A DNA stretch of 64,000 bases, from the NCBI GenBank assembly GCA_949825025.1, contig OX463781.1:35543537-35607536 (forward strand), read 5' to 3'. A model generated the notes under the pieces. That model was not told where the DNA came from. It did not search any database and saw only the letters and a program-made list of their open reading frames with translations. Numbering within the stretch: position 1 is the first letter of the stretch; every line of letters starts with the position of its first letter. Of this stretch, positions 1 to 13,600 are shown one piece after another. Made by a program: the position numbers and the translations under genes. Source of the DNA: Siphlonurus alternatus (Eukaryota; Arthropoda; Insecta; Ephemeroptera; Siphlonuridae).

Positions 1-1878
1 GACTGCAGCGACTACATGAGGGAGCCCTCGGACATTGCCATCAGCGGTGAGTCACCAATAGACTACCAAAATACATTTTCACATTAATGACTAAAATCTT
101 ATCACAATTCATAAGAGGTAGAAGAACTCTCTCTGCATGACATAAATTTGTGTGTGCATGTGCCCTAAGCATCTCAAATTCAAATAGGGGCTTGAAGGAC
201 CGAATTTCAAACAAGATGCATGCTTAAGAGGGATACTAACATTCAGATTTTTTTTACATGACAAAATTTAAAAAGAGGAGAAAATTTAAATTGTATATTA
301 TTATCTTCCCTTATCCACAATAATGAGCTATCTGCTTACCATGAGCTGTAAATCGATATAAAATAACCTTACCTACCTGAAATAGCAGATAGCTCATTAT
401 TGCAATGAGATCATTTTAAGCAGATAGCTCATTATTCCGGACGAGGAAAAATATGTTAAGTCACCTGTAAAAGATCTCACAATATTATTAAACTCTGCTT
501 ATCTAGGTAATTTTATCTAGAATTAAATTAAAAAAATCATTCATTCAAAATTCACTGTCATAATTAGGTGATTTAGGAAGGACTGCCTTTAATTTTGAAA
601 CGTACTTAATATAATTTTAAGTTATGTAAAATTAAGAGGCAAATATTAAATGATTGTACCTTTAAATCTTGGCAAACACACTGATGTTAAGGTTACGCAG
701 TATAATACAAAAATAAAATTAAGTTCCAGTGAAGACAACACAAATGCAAGTTGAACAAAATAAGGAGGGAAGGGACTTTAATTAATTTAGTAATCTTTGC
801 AGATTTTCATTGTTTAAACAAAAAACAAACTTTGCCTAGTTTTTAACTATTAAATGTGGATTAATTAGTTAATCAGCTTTAAATATTGTTGTAATTTATC
901 AGAAATACCTCAAAAGTGTAGCTAGTTTGCTGTGGATGACAGCTTTATTTAACATCAAACATACAAGAACTATAGCCACCTAGCTTATAAATGAGTTATT
1001 TGTTGTTGCAGGGAAGGAATTCTTTGTGTGTGACTTCAAGGGTCACTGTGTGGTGGTATTCAACGAGGATGGCCAGTTCATCCGTCGCATCGGCTGCGAG
1101 AACATCACCAACTTCCCCAACGGCATCGACATATCAGACGCTGGTGACGTGCTGGTGGGAGACTCTCACGGCAACCGCTTCCACGTGGCAGTCTTCACCC
1201 GCGATGGACTGCTGCTATCGGAGTTCGAGTGCCCCTACGTCAAGGTAAGACAAATTCTATATTTATTACCAGGGATAATGATTTACTGTATGTCTGTTTG
1301 ATTTTCTGTACTGCTAAGGCAAAAAGAAATTTAAATTAGTAATTTTTGGGAAAGTGAGAAGAGTACCTAGTTTAACCATCACTGAAAAGTTCTAGCGTTT
1401 AATGGACTACGTAGCAACACCAATAAATATAGCAGTAGTAGTCCTAAGGTGTACTGTGGTTCAATTAGCAATATGTATTAACAGTACTGATATTATCGGG
1501 AAGAGAGGAAACTAGTATTTAGATTGAGATATTTTAGACAGAATTTAGAGTATTTATTAGGTTTCTTCCATTTGTGTGAGATTGTAAAATATTCGCAAGT
1601 ACCTTTTTTTATGTTTTGCTGTATCATGTTATCATGTTGTCTTTTGATAAATTATGTAGTCTAACCGTGTGAAAAATATGTATAATAGGACATAACATTT
1701 ACTTCAAATTATTTGTAGAACAGGAAACTTTACCACGGTTGTTTTTTTGAGACTAGTTGTCTTATGTGGACAGGTGTCTCGGTGCTGCGGACTCAAGATT
1801 ACTTCTGAGGGCTACGTGGTCACTCTTGCGAAGAACAATCATCATGTGCTGGTTCTCAACACACTGTACATTGTGTAG
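1..1878 (+). CDS. brat: Brat (brain tumor) C-terminal NHL domain, partial (5' end outside window)
   Basis: Three coding exons are visible: 1-46, 1012-1244 and 1774-1878 (stop TAG 1876-1878). The donors are GTGAGT and GTAAGA, the acceptors TTGCAG and GGACAG, and the phases (1, then 0) join cleanly to give 127 residues. The product matches the end of the NHL beta-propeller of Brat, with the signatures [45 protein letters not shown] and the C-terminus [13 protein letters not shown]. By family knowledge Brat is a cytoplasmic TRIM-NHL translational repressor whose NHL domain binds RNA and works with Pumilio and Nanos in growth control and neural stem-cell differentiation. The N-terminal B-box and coiled-coil regions lie upstream of the window. 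GC-rich codon use contrasts with the AT-rich introns. The identification is very secure because the match runs to the last residues. Confidence 0.95.
47..1011 (+). other. brat intron with a small inverted repeat
   Basis: This is an AT-rich intron. The only structure seen is an 18-20 bp inverted repeat: AATAATGAGCTATCTGCTTA at 319-338 against its complement at 417-436, with a third, partial copy at 384-401. It may be a tiny MITE remnant. The next intron (1245-1773) shows nothing beyond AT-rich sequence. Confidence 0.5.
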
Positions 1879-2167
1879 AGAGACTGTTTTTTTACCAGCA
1901 CCACTAGTTTCATCATCCACTTGATCTCAGTTAGGCATGTAACTTGAGAGGAGCCTTTATGCTGCAGAGCTTAAACAGGGATATGTTTACGTGCATTTAG
2001 CAAACAAACAAAAAAAAATTAATAATATACATTAAAAAGAATTATTTACTACAAAAAAAAATGTAAAAAAAAATATGTTCACATACTATATATTCTATTC
2101 ATTTTTTTAGCAAAGCACTAAAATTATTTTTTAGCAGGCACATGGTTCCTAAAATAAAATTAGAAAT

Positions 2168-2203
<36 letters not shown>

Positions 2204-5200
2204 AAAAAAAAAAGTTTGTTCTGGTGTGTTAGTTGTGGTGAATGTGTGAAATATAATTTTTTTGTTTGTTTGTTTTCCATTACAACAAAACAAATGAAAT
2301 TGTGTGCTTGAATTATTGCAGTGTTTTAAACAAAGTTGTAATAACAATATTTACTCAGGTCAGTTTTAATTTTTAATTGTTTCTCTCTAAAAGAGCATTG
2401 TTCATATTTTAATTGTTCAATTACGTTATATTTTTACTTTATATTCGCCTACTTATTAATTTTAATTATTCCAGTTATGTGTGTGTGATTTTAGTGTGTA
2501 TAAATTCACAGTGCCATTAATTAATTACCCTGTCTGTCTTGTAGATGTCAATATATTATTTAATGTGCAGGCAAGCTTTTATCAAAAATATCAATTATTT
2601 TATTTGCAAAAGAAATTTCTTTTGTTTTTAACTTGTGTCTAAATGTAGCATCAATTATTTTTAGACTTAAAAAGAAAAATATGAGAATTTTAGGATTCAA
2701 AAAGTTGTAATTTTAATATTAATTTGTTTGTGCATGTAATTTTTACCATACCAATAATCTGCTTGTTTTTATTTTGAAAGAATGAGCTTTTAAAAAAAAA
2801 ATAATAAATTTTACATGCACAATCATATTTTATTATATTTGTTAAAAAGAAGAAAGAAAAAAAAATGTAATGGTGTGCAGTTTTTTTTTTTTTTTTTTTT
2901 TAAAGGAGGTGTATTGTACTGATGAAGTGTAAATCAATTTTTGTGGAGTTCATCTCATTTTTAAGTGCCTGTTGGGTATAGTGACATCAACTGTTAATCA
3001 GAGTTTCATATATTATAAATAATATTGTTTTATTCTGCTCAAATTTATTTGAACCTTTTAAATAACATGGTATTATATTGTCTTTATTATTATTATAACA
3101 ACAAGACAATTGTGTAAATTGAAAAGGTTCAGCATATTTTCTGTGTGTTGGTGGTTACTTGTTTTTTTTTTTAATAATAGTAATAGTAATTTCTTATTAT
3201 TTTTTTAAAATATCTGATTATCAGTTTTTAGGCCCATGGCACCTCAGTCACTTGCCATCAAAAACCTCTTTCTTGCCTTGTGGAAACCCGTTCATTTTGG
3301 ATAGGTAAACACGTTGTTCCTCATTTTTTTTTTTTTTTTTTTTTTTTTCTAATTGATGCTTATATAAAAAGAAAATGTTAAAACTTTTTTGGAAAAATAA
3401 CATACTGTATTAACAAAAAGCATAATGTTTATAATAAGAGCATTCACTCATCTTATGCTAATGCTGTGAAACTATGTTTTTAACTGTTATTAATCTTCTT
3501 GATGGACTACACTGTTTATGAAACACGCCTGTGATAATAGTATCTTTGAAAAATAATTTGTGACTTTAGTCTTTGTTGTTATTTCATGTCTAATATTTAG
3601 CATGTTGCGTATTAGCAGCATTTCAGTGTATTAGAAGTTAAAAAAAAAAAAAAAAGTTGAGCTTGGTTCACAACAATAACAAAACAAAAATGTATAATTA
3701 ATAATACTTCTACTAGTTAAATTCATGAGTTAAACAACTACTACTGCATTCAACAATATTTAAAAATATTACTAGATTTTAATATTTTACCTGCTGCTGT
3801 ATTTATAGTTATCCCAAAGTTTCTTTTTGTTATTTTATAAATCTAATTTCATGTGAATTTAAAAAATTTATGTTTTTATCTGTATTATTACTTTTTTTCC
3901 CCCATGCTTTGCTCATTAGATAGGTGTTTGTTTTTAACAATTATCTGTGTATTTTAGATCTACTAAGTCACTAGCACAAAAAAAATATATATATAATAAA
4001 CAACGAAGATCTCCATTGTAGCTTAAATCCTCATAAATGTCACATACTGCTTGGTACGAGCAATGTTTTTCTCTCCTTCTCCCTTTATTATTTTTATTGT
4101 TTGTTTGTTTTTTTTTCTGTGTGCCTCTCATTTTTTGTGAGTTAGCATTTCATCCTATTATTATGAAAAGGTGATTATTTGTTCATACCAAGCTTACTGT
4201 TTGATGAATTATGTGAACCAAGCTTTATTGATCTACATGTTCACACTAACTGACACTTTTTTTGTGGGGGGGAGGGGTCAATTTTACTCTTCTAATTAAA
4301 ATGTGATGTTTCCAGATATATTTATCCCACACTAAAATATTAAAGAGGAAAACAAATTACAACAAAAAATAATATTTACTTTAAAAAAATGCGTGGAGTT
4401 CATTTACAACTCTTGTGTTAACGAGAACTGAGAATCGTTTAAGCCATATATTTTTGTCAATGTCTTAAGTGATAAAATAAAATAATAACAAAATTTTACA
4501 TATTATAATGTCTGCTCACACTTCACATACTTATTAATTATACAAGATTGAGTATGATAAATATTTACAAAACTTTTTGACCTTTTAGATGTGTTTCCTT
4601 ATTTTTTCTTCGCTTTTTTTTAAAATGTAAATTTATAAGTTATTGTACTAAAACAAGATCTAAAAAAAAAAAAAAAAAAAAAAGATTTTGTACAGTTTGG
4701 TACTTAAAAAAAGTTATGAATATTTAAAAAAAAAAAAAAGAATAAAAAAAGAATGAGGAAATACAACTATAAATGTATTATATCTTTAAAATAAAATCAA
4801 TATATTATACCCTTTTCATTTACCTTGATAGCATATTGTGGTAATTGTGATAGAATTTTTTGATGATTTTTACAATCACAGTTTTTTGCATGTGTACAAA
4901 AAAGAAAAAAAAAAAGGTTGAAATTTATTCAGCAGTGGCTGCATAACCATTAATTACACAAACTTCAAAACAATTATTTAAAACTTTTCCCACACTGACC
5001 TTCGAAGAAGCAGAAGAGATGCGAGGACAGTCAAAAACGAAGATTATAGTCAAGGTTTTACTTCAGTGTATCGTAAAAAAGGACTATTTACGCAGGGATG
5101 GAAGGAGGAAGAAAAATGCTTCCTACCAAAATTCAATAGCAATAAGTGTTATTAGCTTCTCTTTTTCTTTTTAAAATATAAAACATCATTTATATTATTA

Positions 5201-8200
5201 TATATTATACTGTCAGTATTGAGAAATTTTTTTAAATTATCACTTTATAAAATTGCACTTTCTTGATACCATTGAATAAGAAATAAATGTCTTTATATTG
5301 GTCATTTTATCATTCCATCCATAGAAAATACTCAAATTTTTTTAATGAAGAAGTGGGCCTGTTCCTTTTTTTTTAATATATTTTTTGATTAATAATAAGT
5401 CTTGTGCGTATAGTGTTACATTTTGTTTTTCTTTCAAACATAATCGAGTTTCTTTAATTTGGTATATTATCATTCATAAATAACTTGCATAGAAAATTTC
5501 AGAGGATTCTTTTTCCTTTGTATTTCTATGATAATAATGATAAAATTAATAATAACTACTAAAACTATGCACTTATCCCACCTCTTCCCTTGATTTTTAG
5601 TACGCTTAAAACATGAGGTGTTTTTTATGCCTTGGTCTGAAACCTTCATGCTATTGCATTTAGGTTAAACAACCCCAAAATCTTTTTTATTATTGGTGAA
5701 TTAAGAAGCTCGAACATTTAAAAAAATTAAAAGAGAAAAACAAATGTTGCCAGGGCAATATGATGTCTTCCTAGTTACTGTTTAGCTTCAGTCCATTAAT
5801 GACGAAAATCAGTTACATTTTTTTTTTCTCGTAGCTTTTTTTATTCTAGGAATACTTATTTGTTTCTTTGTTTTAGTTTTTCTAGTTTAATTTTTTAACA
5901 AGAATGTTTTTATAAAAATGGTTTGCATTTCTTCTTGTTTAATATTCCCTTTTTATTAAATAATAATAATAATTTTTTAATCTATTTTTTTTTTCTTTAG
6001 TTACTAGAAATTAGTTAGTTTTTCATATATACATGTCATGTTTTCACTGTAGGTTTTTTTACACCATTTTTTTCACATTATTATTATATAAATATTAATA
6101 AAAAATTGTATTTGTTAGCTTTAATAATAGCTATTGCTATTAACTAGAAAGAATGTTACAAATTGAAACATTTTTTTTTTTTCACACACACAAAGAAAAA
6201 AGGCAATTAAAAAATGTTAAATATTTTGATATTCTTTCCATGCTTACAATATAAATAATACCACACTAGTGGCTGGCATATTTTTGTGTGCAGCCACTAA
6301 AAAAAATAATAATAATAAATTAAACCGTATTTTATGGGATTGACTTTTTTGTCTTTGCAGATAGTTATCAATTATAATAAACAAAATTTTTCAGTAGATG
6401 TTAGATTTTAAACTTAAGTCATAAAATAATGATAATTTTATTGTAGAGTGATATAGTAAGAGTGTAATTGTAGTGTATTATAAAAATTAAAAACAAACAT
6501 AAAAAAACATAAAAAAAAAACATGAAAAATAAGAAAAATATAATGTAAAAGGCTTTTATTTTTATTATTATTATTATAACCAGGAATTGAGGTTGTGAAT
6601 GTTTTTTTCCTAATGTCTGGGATTTTGTCACAGAGTCTGCATATGTGCAATATTCTAGAGTGACAATTTGATTTTTCCCTGTTAATAAAACAACCTAAAA
6701 CACTTAAATGTATAGTAATTATTATATTGAAATGTTAATATATAGAATAACTTGTAATAATTATTATGCCAATCAATATTGATGTAGGAAAAAAAAATCA
6801 CTTTGATTGGAATATATGGTTATTATTTTATTACACACAATGTCCAATAAAAAAAAAGTTTTATTAGGACAAGCATTCCATATTGTGTTGTATATTATAT
6901 GTGATGAGTGGTGACTGTAACACAAACATCATATTATATAAATAATTCCTTCTTTTTTTACAGACTTTTTGTTTAAATAGTCAGTTATGAAGTACAAATA
7001 AAAATTAACTACTAACATTATACAAACAAGAAAAATTGCGCATATTTATTATTTTTTTTTTTTTAATATTTTAATACGCTATTGTATTTAATTCATTTGA
7101 CTTATCATCAGCCTTTTTGTTACAATTTATTCTGGAGAAAATGTAAACGTTGGATATATGGCACAGTGGTAAGATAACCTTAGGGTGATTCAAAAAGTGT
7201 ATAATAAAATTCCTAAAATTTTAGCTCAAGTGATTGTTAACATTTGGTTTGTTTAATTGTAACACTGGTTATTTATATTTAATCAGACTTTGCTGTACCA
7301 TTTTCAGTCATTGGTAGATACTGTTTAATGTCTTTTATCATTGACTTAAATAAAGCAAAAACAAAATTCAGATTTGAAATTACAGTCCTTGTTGATGTAA
7401 TACTGAATTCTAAATTGTCAATATATTAGCAATGTTTAACATTACAATTATAGGAGCACTACCTACATAATTAAATACTCTTTCAAGATGTAATTTTTCA
7501 CTCGTGTTACTGAAATATTTTACCACTGTGTCCGAAGAATGTATATTTTCCTGCTGTTCTTTATTTGTATGTAATTTTATATTTATAAGAACATATCATT
7601 CATTCTCTCCACTTAATAAGTCATGTAAAATATTTTCTATTTACTTTCACATATTTTTATTCTGTATAAAAAGTAGCCTATATAAATATTGCTCTGCAAT
7701 TATTAATATAGTATATTATGCCTTTTTTTTAATTATAACTGTTATTGATGCTGTTTTAAAAAGGGTTTGGGGGCACATCAGTGTGTATAACACAAAACAA
7801 AAAATGAATTTTTTAAAAGGATGATTAGACTGGTGCCTGAATTATTATATAATTATTTTTTCTTCTATATTGAAAAGGTTGGCTAAAGACATGGTATATT
7901 ATATACAGTATATTCAGTCTTATTTTTTAACTGATATGAGGTAAACCATGAAATCTTAATCATTAGTATACAATTTAAAAATATATATACATGTATGTAT
8001 GGTTGCCTTATTTTGCAAAAGTAAGATATCTCCTCATCCTTCAATCCTATTTGATAACATTTTTTTTTCTTGAATATCTCTTAAAGGTGGAAAATAAATA
8101 CATACTTAAAATAACTCAACCAATGAATTCATATTTAAAAACTAAACCAATTTTCACTGTACACTGATAAGTTGTGACAGATTCTTTGTGGTATATATAT

Positions 8201-9532
8201 TGGATGTTCGATATTCCTATTGGTCCCCACATTTTCATATGTGACTCTGTATTATTCAATTAAAACGTCAAATATCCATTTGCATAAAACACGTATGTCA
8301 ACCTTCTAAGTGTATTAGTAGAGGAAAGAAGTCTAAGCTGCGTAAATTCATAGACTGTTATTGATTTCAATTTAAAAATAAGTTTCTGGATCTTGTTATC
8401 ACAGTGAACTATTTATATTATATAATTAGTTATTGTTTTGGAATGAAGATTGAGTGAGCAACTTTTGATAACATATACTCTAATTTTTGTAGCCTCTAAT
8501 AGGCTTTATTTATACATATATTATTATGTGATCAAAATATACCAATTTAAGCCTTTTTTTTTTATTGTTATTCTTTTTTTTTTTTTATATATATAAAAAC
8601 TTATTAGTGTTCTTGATGTTTTGCTTAATAGTTTTTTTTTTTTTTTTTTTAATCTGGGGTTATAGTGTAGTGTCAAATGGTAACATTTTTTTTTAACATC
8701 ACTTTATATTCAAATGCTCAATATAATAGTAATTTATCAACCTTATGTATCACTGGTTATAAAATTGCTACTATCCAAAATAACAACAACATAATTACGT
8801 TATGAGTAAATAATAATTAATGATCTTGTAAGCTTCCATAGGAGTTACACAGCTAGTCGTAATATTTCTTGTATTTTGTGCTATTTAGCAGCACTGGAAG
8901 TTATTATTAAAAAGCTAGTATGTATGCATTTTGGCAAAGCATCAAATTTTATAACGTGAGACGTGAGATAATTTTCCCCCCCTTGTTAAACCTAATAAAA
9001 TATGTAATAGAAGAAGGAAAATTAACTGTTGGTAGTATGTTAAATATAAGGGTTCATTTTTCTTGAACATAGTTAATCAATTAAAAAAAAATGCTTGAAT
9101 TAATTTAATGTGTTCATGCATAGTTAGCATTATTGATATATAAATATTTTAATTCACATACTATACATTTTTACAATAGGTCAATTTTACTTTGCTCTTC
9201 TATATAAAAATTAATTATTTCTTATCCTATGCAAAAATAATTCTAATTTTAATTAACGTACCATCATAATTGTTAGCAACAAAAGTGTTCGTTTTTTGTT
9301 TTTGTTTTTATGTTAATGTGTAATTACTATTTTTGGATCTTGTTGAAAAAAAAAATGTAAGAGGCTAAAAATTATATACATCTATCTTTTTGTAAATTGT
9401 ATTTTTTCCTTGTATTATATGTTCTTCTTTTTTTTTTTATTAAAGGAATTAAATAAGATACTGCTCATATTTTTATTATGTCTTGTGTTTTCCTATGTAT
9501 TATAAGTTATAATAATTTTACTATTTTTCATG
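1879..9532 (+). other. Possible very long, U-rich brat 3' UTR and downstream sequence
   Basis: After the brat stop there are about 7.6 kb without a credible coding exon on either strand and without recognised transposons. The sequence is very rich in A and T, with many runs of ten or more T or A (for example 2169-2200, 2881-2900, 3325-3348, 8631-8650). AATAAA hexamers occur at 2803, 5282, 6684, 7203 and 8994, so several nested polyadenylation sites are possible. In Drosophila, brat is among the genes whose 3' UTR is greatly extended in neurons through ELAV, and such UTRs are U-rich. Treating the whole stretch as 3' UTR is inference; part may be intergenic. A segment at 4990-5140 is less AT-rich and is unexplained. 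Confidence 0.4.
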
Positions 9533-10262
9533 TTAAAGGGAAAAGGTAACTCATGATCGCGCCCAATGTTAAAAAAAAATACCTTGAATGAAAATTATGA
9601 AAAAAATATTTACAATGCTCTCCTCTACATCACTTATTAGTAGCTAAAATATCAGACCATACACATTCGAGCTAGTTTTTGACTCGTGAATTTTTAAAGT
9701 TGACTAATTTAACATGGAAGTTTTTGAGTTTTCCATGTTTTCGTATTTGTACTGTATACCTGATATTTTGGCTACTGCAATGATATGGCGGATATGCGTA
9801 AAGGGAGAACATTTTATTTTTATTTATTTATTTATTTTTTTCATAATTTTCATGCATGGAGGATTTTTTTTAAGGGTAAGATAACATATATGTTGAAAAA
9901 AAAAATAAAAATAAATCCCTCGCATGAAAATTATGAAAAAAATTTAAAATGTTCTCCTCTTCACCCCCATCATACAGTACGTAGAGCTAAAATATCAGCT
10001 AGGTATACAAATACGATCTAGATTATACTTTTTGAGTTATATGAATTTTTAAAGTTGACTAATTTAACATGGAAGTTCCATATTTCTCCATGTTAAAGTA
10101 TAATAGTCAACTGTAAAAATTCATAATTCAAAACCTAGATCGTATTTTATTTGTATACCTGATATTTTAGCTATACTGATACACCATACACATAGTTGTA
10201 TCATGATACTGATAGGGGGTGTAGAGGAGAATATTTTAATATTTTTTTAAAACAGAGAAAGT
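9533..10262. mobile_element. Two TTAA palindromic MITEs (family T1), second inserted in the first
   Basis: The first copy starts at TTAA 9533 and reads through the family's characteristic internal blocks (TTCTCCTCTACA-like, GTAGCTAAAATATCAG, CTAGTTTTTGA.T..GAATTTTTAAAGTTGACTA). It stops at the internal TTAA at 9870-9873, where a second copy begins with TTAAGGGTAAGATAAC and continues to about 10262. The right end of the second copy is degenerate. Both copies are diverged from the 355-bp copies elsewhere in the window. Short open frames here are by-products of the repeat. Confidence 0.75.
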
Positions 10263-10633
10263 AAAAGAGATCGTGTCAAAAGTACCCTTATGTAATATAA
10301 TTTTAAAATTATTCCCGCGATATTATATTATCGGAAACGGAAATCATCATGGAACGGAAATGAGAAAAAAAATACGCCACCTGACGTTGCGTTACGCCCC
10401 CCTGGCAGCTGTTCCACTTTTACTAGTTTTACATAATTCTAATTTTCAAACATAGGTTTCAACTTGATTAATTATTGTTCCCTTACATTTGCTAGCTTGT
10501 AAGTAATTCAAAGATCTGCCCATGCTTAATTTAAAATTGATTATCTGATTCATGTATGTTTCAAACAATAAAAGGTTTGTGAAGACTGCATGGTCGATAC
10601 CGGTAGGCATACAGTATCATATAGCAGTGATTT
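10263..10633 (+). promoter_or_regulatory. 5' flank of the deacetylase gene
   Basis: About 370 bp lie between the MITE pair and the first ATG of the deacetylase. The segment at 10310-10440 is richer in GC (ATTCCCGCGATATTA, GGAACGGAAATG, GACGTTGCGTTACGCC) than its surroundings and is the best candidate for a promoter. No TATA box at a convincing distance is seen. The transcription start cannot be set. Confidence 0.3.
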
Positions 10634-13600
10634 ATGCATCCAAAAATGAACTTTTGTCTAGAAAATGGATCGAAATTGCTTCAGTTTAAAAACTGTCGTT
10701 TGCTAAGAAATCATAAAATTATAACAGATGATATTTGGGTACGCAATGGCAAAATTGTGAACCCTGAAAAAGTATTCTTTGATGAAAGAATTTGTGCAGA
10801 TGAAAAATTTGACTGTAGAGGAGCATTAATCTCACCAGGATTCATAGATCTTCAAATCAATGGTGAGTATTAAATAGTGTACATAATATATATATATAAT
10901 TATATACAGCCCAGTATGTATAATTATACACTGCCGGACTGGGCTCATGCACATCAAAGGGCCTACTGAGCAAACAGGAGTACTGTATAGGCCAATACAA
11001 GAGGAAATATATTATCCTTGGGCCCATATCAAGGGCCTACTTGACCCTGTGGGGGCCTACTTTTAACGTTGTAGGGGTCTCCCAGCCGCCGAGGGGGCCA
11101 AATAAACGATCACTCACCAACTCTCATGGCCAGTCCGAGCCTGCATATATACATATGCTATGTACACATACATACTGTATAAATATGCATACTGTACTGT
11201 ATATATGCATTCTGCACTATGACTGATGCGGGGATTCCAGGGAGTTTTGGTCCAAACACCAGAAATTGTTTGCCTGCTTTCCGGCTAGCTTTGCTGGTTG
11301 AAAACATATATATATATCATACTGTATGTAAAGTATTTATATAATTATCATATACAGTATACATATATATATATATATATATACATCAAACTAAGCTAGG
11401 ATGCATACAGTACAGTATCCAGCATTGTATATATATACCGGTACATCACAACAGTATATTTGTGAGTTAATGAAATTAAGGTAAAGATAACGCCGAACAG
11501 CTGATCGACGTAATGCCCTTTGATTAACATATAAACCTTAGCAAATTGACAAAAATTCTGAAATTTTTTTGAGAAGCAGATATTAGTGCCTAAAAGCCAT
11601 AGAAAAAAATTCAAAACGATTTAACGAGCCGATTTTTTTTAATTAACTTTTTTAATTTTCAGCATAGGGCTTTCTTATGGAGAGCCAAACTAAAAAATTA
11701 ATTTAAAAAAATTGGCTCGTTAAATGTTTTTGAAACTTTTGCTATGGCTTTTAGGCACTAATATCTGCCTCTCAAAAAAATTTCAGAATTTTTGTCAATT
11801 TGCTAAGGTTTACATGTTAATCAAAGGGGATTACGTCGAACAGCTGTTCGACGTTATCTCTACCTTAAGTGGATTGGTGTAAACCATAAATATCCACTTA
11901 AAACTTCTAAACAATAGTCGCGGATCCAGGGGAGGGGTGGAATGGCTGTAGCACCCCCCGAAATTTTGGATTTAACATAAGCTTTATAGGCATTTCCTCC
12001 ACTCCGATTTTTTTTTTGTTTAACATTGGCCTTATGGAGGCAATGCGGATGGTGCCTCCAGGTTATGTGAGCCCTTTAAATCTCCATTATATTATAGGCA
12101 TGGTGCAGTCCTGAAAAAAATCATAAAAAAATCATAGGGAATATCCCTGTGATTTTTTTATAATTTTTTTCAATCTACTTTTTTGATTGAGCTAGTAGAA
12201 CAAATATTACATGGAGATTCCTCATTTACCCTGGAGGAAAGATTCTCCTCTCTGCATCCCCTATCTCAGTAGCTAAAATATCAGACCTGTATACAAATTT
12301 GAGCTAGTTTTTAAGTTATGAATTTTTAAATTGGAATAATTTACCAATACACCATGGAAGTTTGATTTTTCCGTGTTAGAGTTGTGAACTTTAAAAATTC
12401 ATAATTAAAAATTAAAAAACTAGCTTGAATTTCTATACCTTATATTTTAGCTACTGATAGGGAATGTAGAGGAGAACATTTTTTACTTTTTTTTCATAAT
12501 TTTCATGTGTGGGATTTTTTTTAACATTGGCAATGTTACCTTCCCCTTAAAGTTATTAACCATTGCTCAAAAAAAGCTTGTGGGTTCAGCTTTACTGTCT
12601 ATTAAGGAACCTTAAGCGGAGGGACCTACCTTCCTCAATCCTTGCTCTTGTTTTTCTTCTCTTACAGTACTTTAATTTACTTTGCAGGTGGGTTCGGTAC
12701 AGACTTCTCGTACGACACTGATAGTGTAGATCAAAGCATCAGCAAAGTTGCAAAAGGAATCTTATCCCATGGAGTTACCTCCTTTTGTCCAACGCTGGTC
12801 ACATCACCCCTCAACGTTTATCACAAGGTATAAGATATCGATGGTGTTCCGTCAAAAACGACTATCTCATTTTATTGCGTCCTCTCAAAAATGACTAACT
12901 CGTTTTATCGCGGGCCGAGATGGTCGGTTTTGCACTATGGGTTTCCAGGTATCGTTTTTGAGAGGACGCGATAAAATGAGATAGTCGTTTTTGACGGAAC
13001 GCCATCGATATATGAATACAGTTGCGTAAAATTTAGGATTCAACTGTCTATAAAAAATCTTGTTCATGACATTAGGTCTGTTTATATATACAGTACATCA
13101 TAATCAGATCATAATCAATTATTGTATTTTCCTAAATGTTAAATGGCTCCATTTCATTATTGCATGTTTCATGAAGTGATTATGCATTTAAAAACAGTCC
13201 TAATATATCAATCTGTACTGAAAATATTACTAGGGTACATAATTATAATGGTAGGAGAAGGTGGCAGATGGTGAGTGGCAACAACTTTCATATTTTGAGG
13301 CCTTGAAGACCCTCACTTCTGAGGATCTTCCCCTGTGGAAAATAATATCTTTGTTTAGAAGTTACCGATGCCCATTTTTGCATTACATTGCATTTACAAT
13401 AAGTATGCAGATGACATAATTATGTTCCAGAAATTTATTAAAGGGACAGGGGACTGTAAAAATAAGTATTTTTTATTTAAAAGTTATCCACTAACTGAGT
13501 ATGAATACATGCCACACGGTGGGGAGTACCCCAGGGTAAGCCGGTCGCGAGTAACTAAAGTGTGGATTGCTGACGTCAGCAATCACGAAAGGCAACACAG

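Noticed and set aside
2099..7824. AT-rich frames in the brat downstream region (for example 7504-7824, 6419-6650)
   Set aside because: Low-complexity Phe/Ile/Lys/Tyr translations from AT-rich DNA, with no splice structure or family match.
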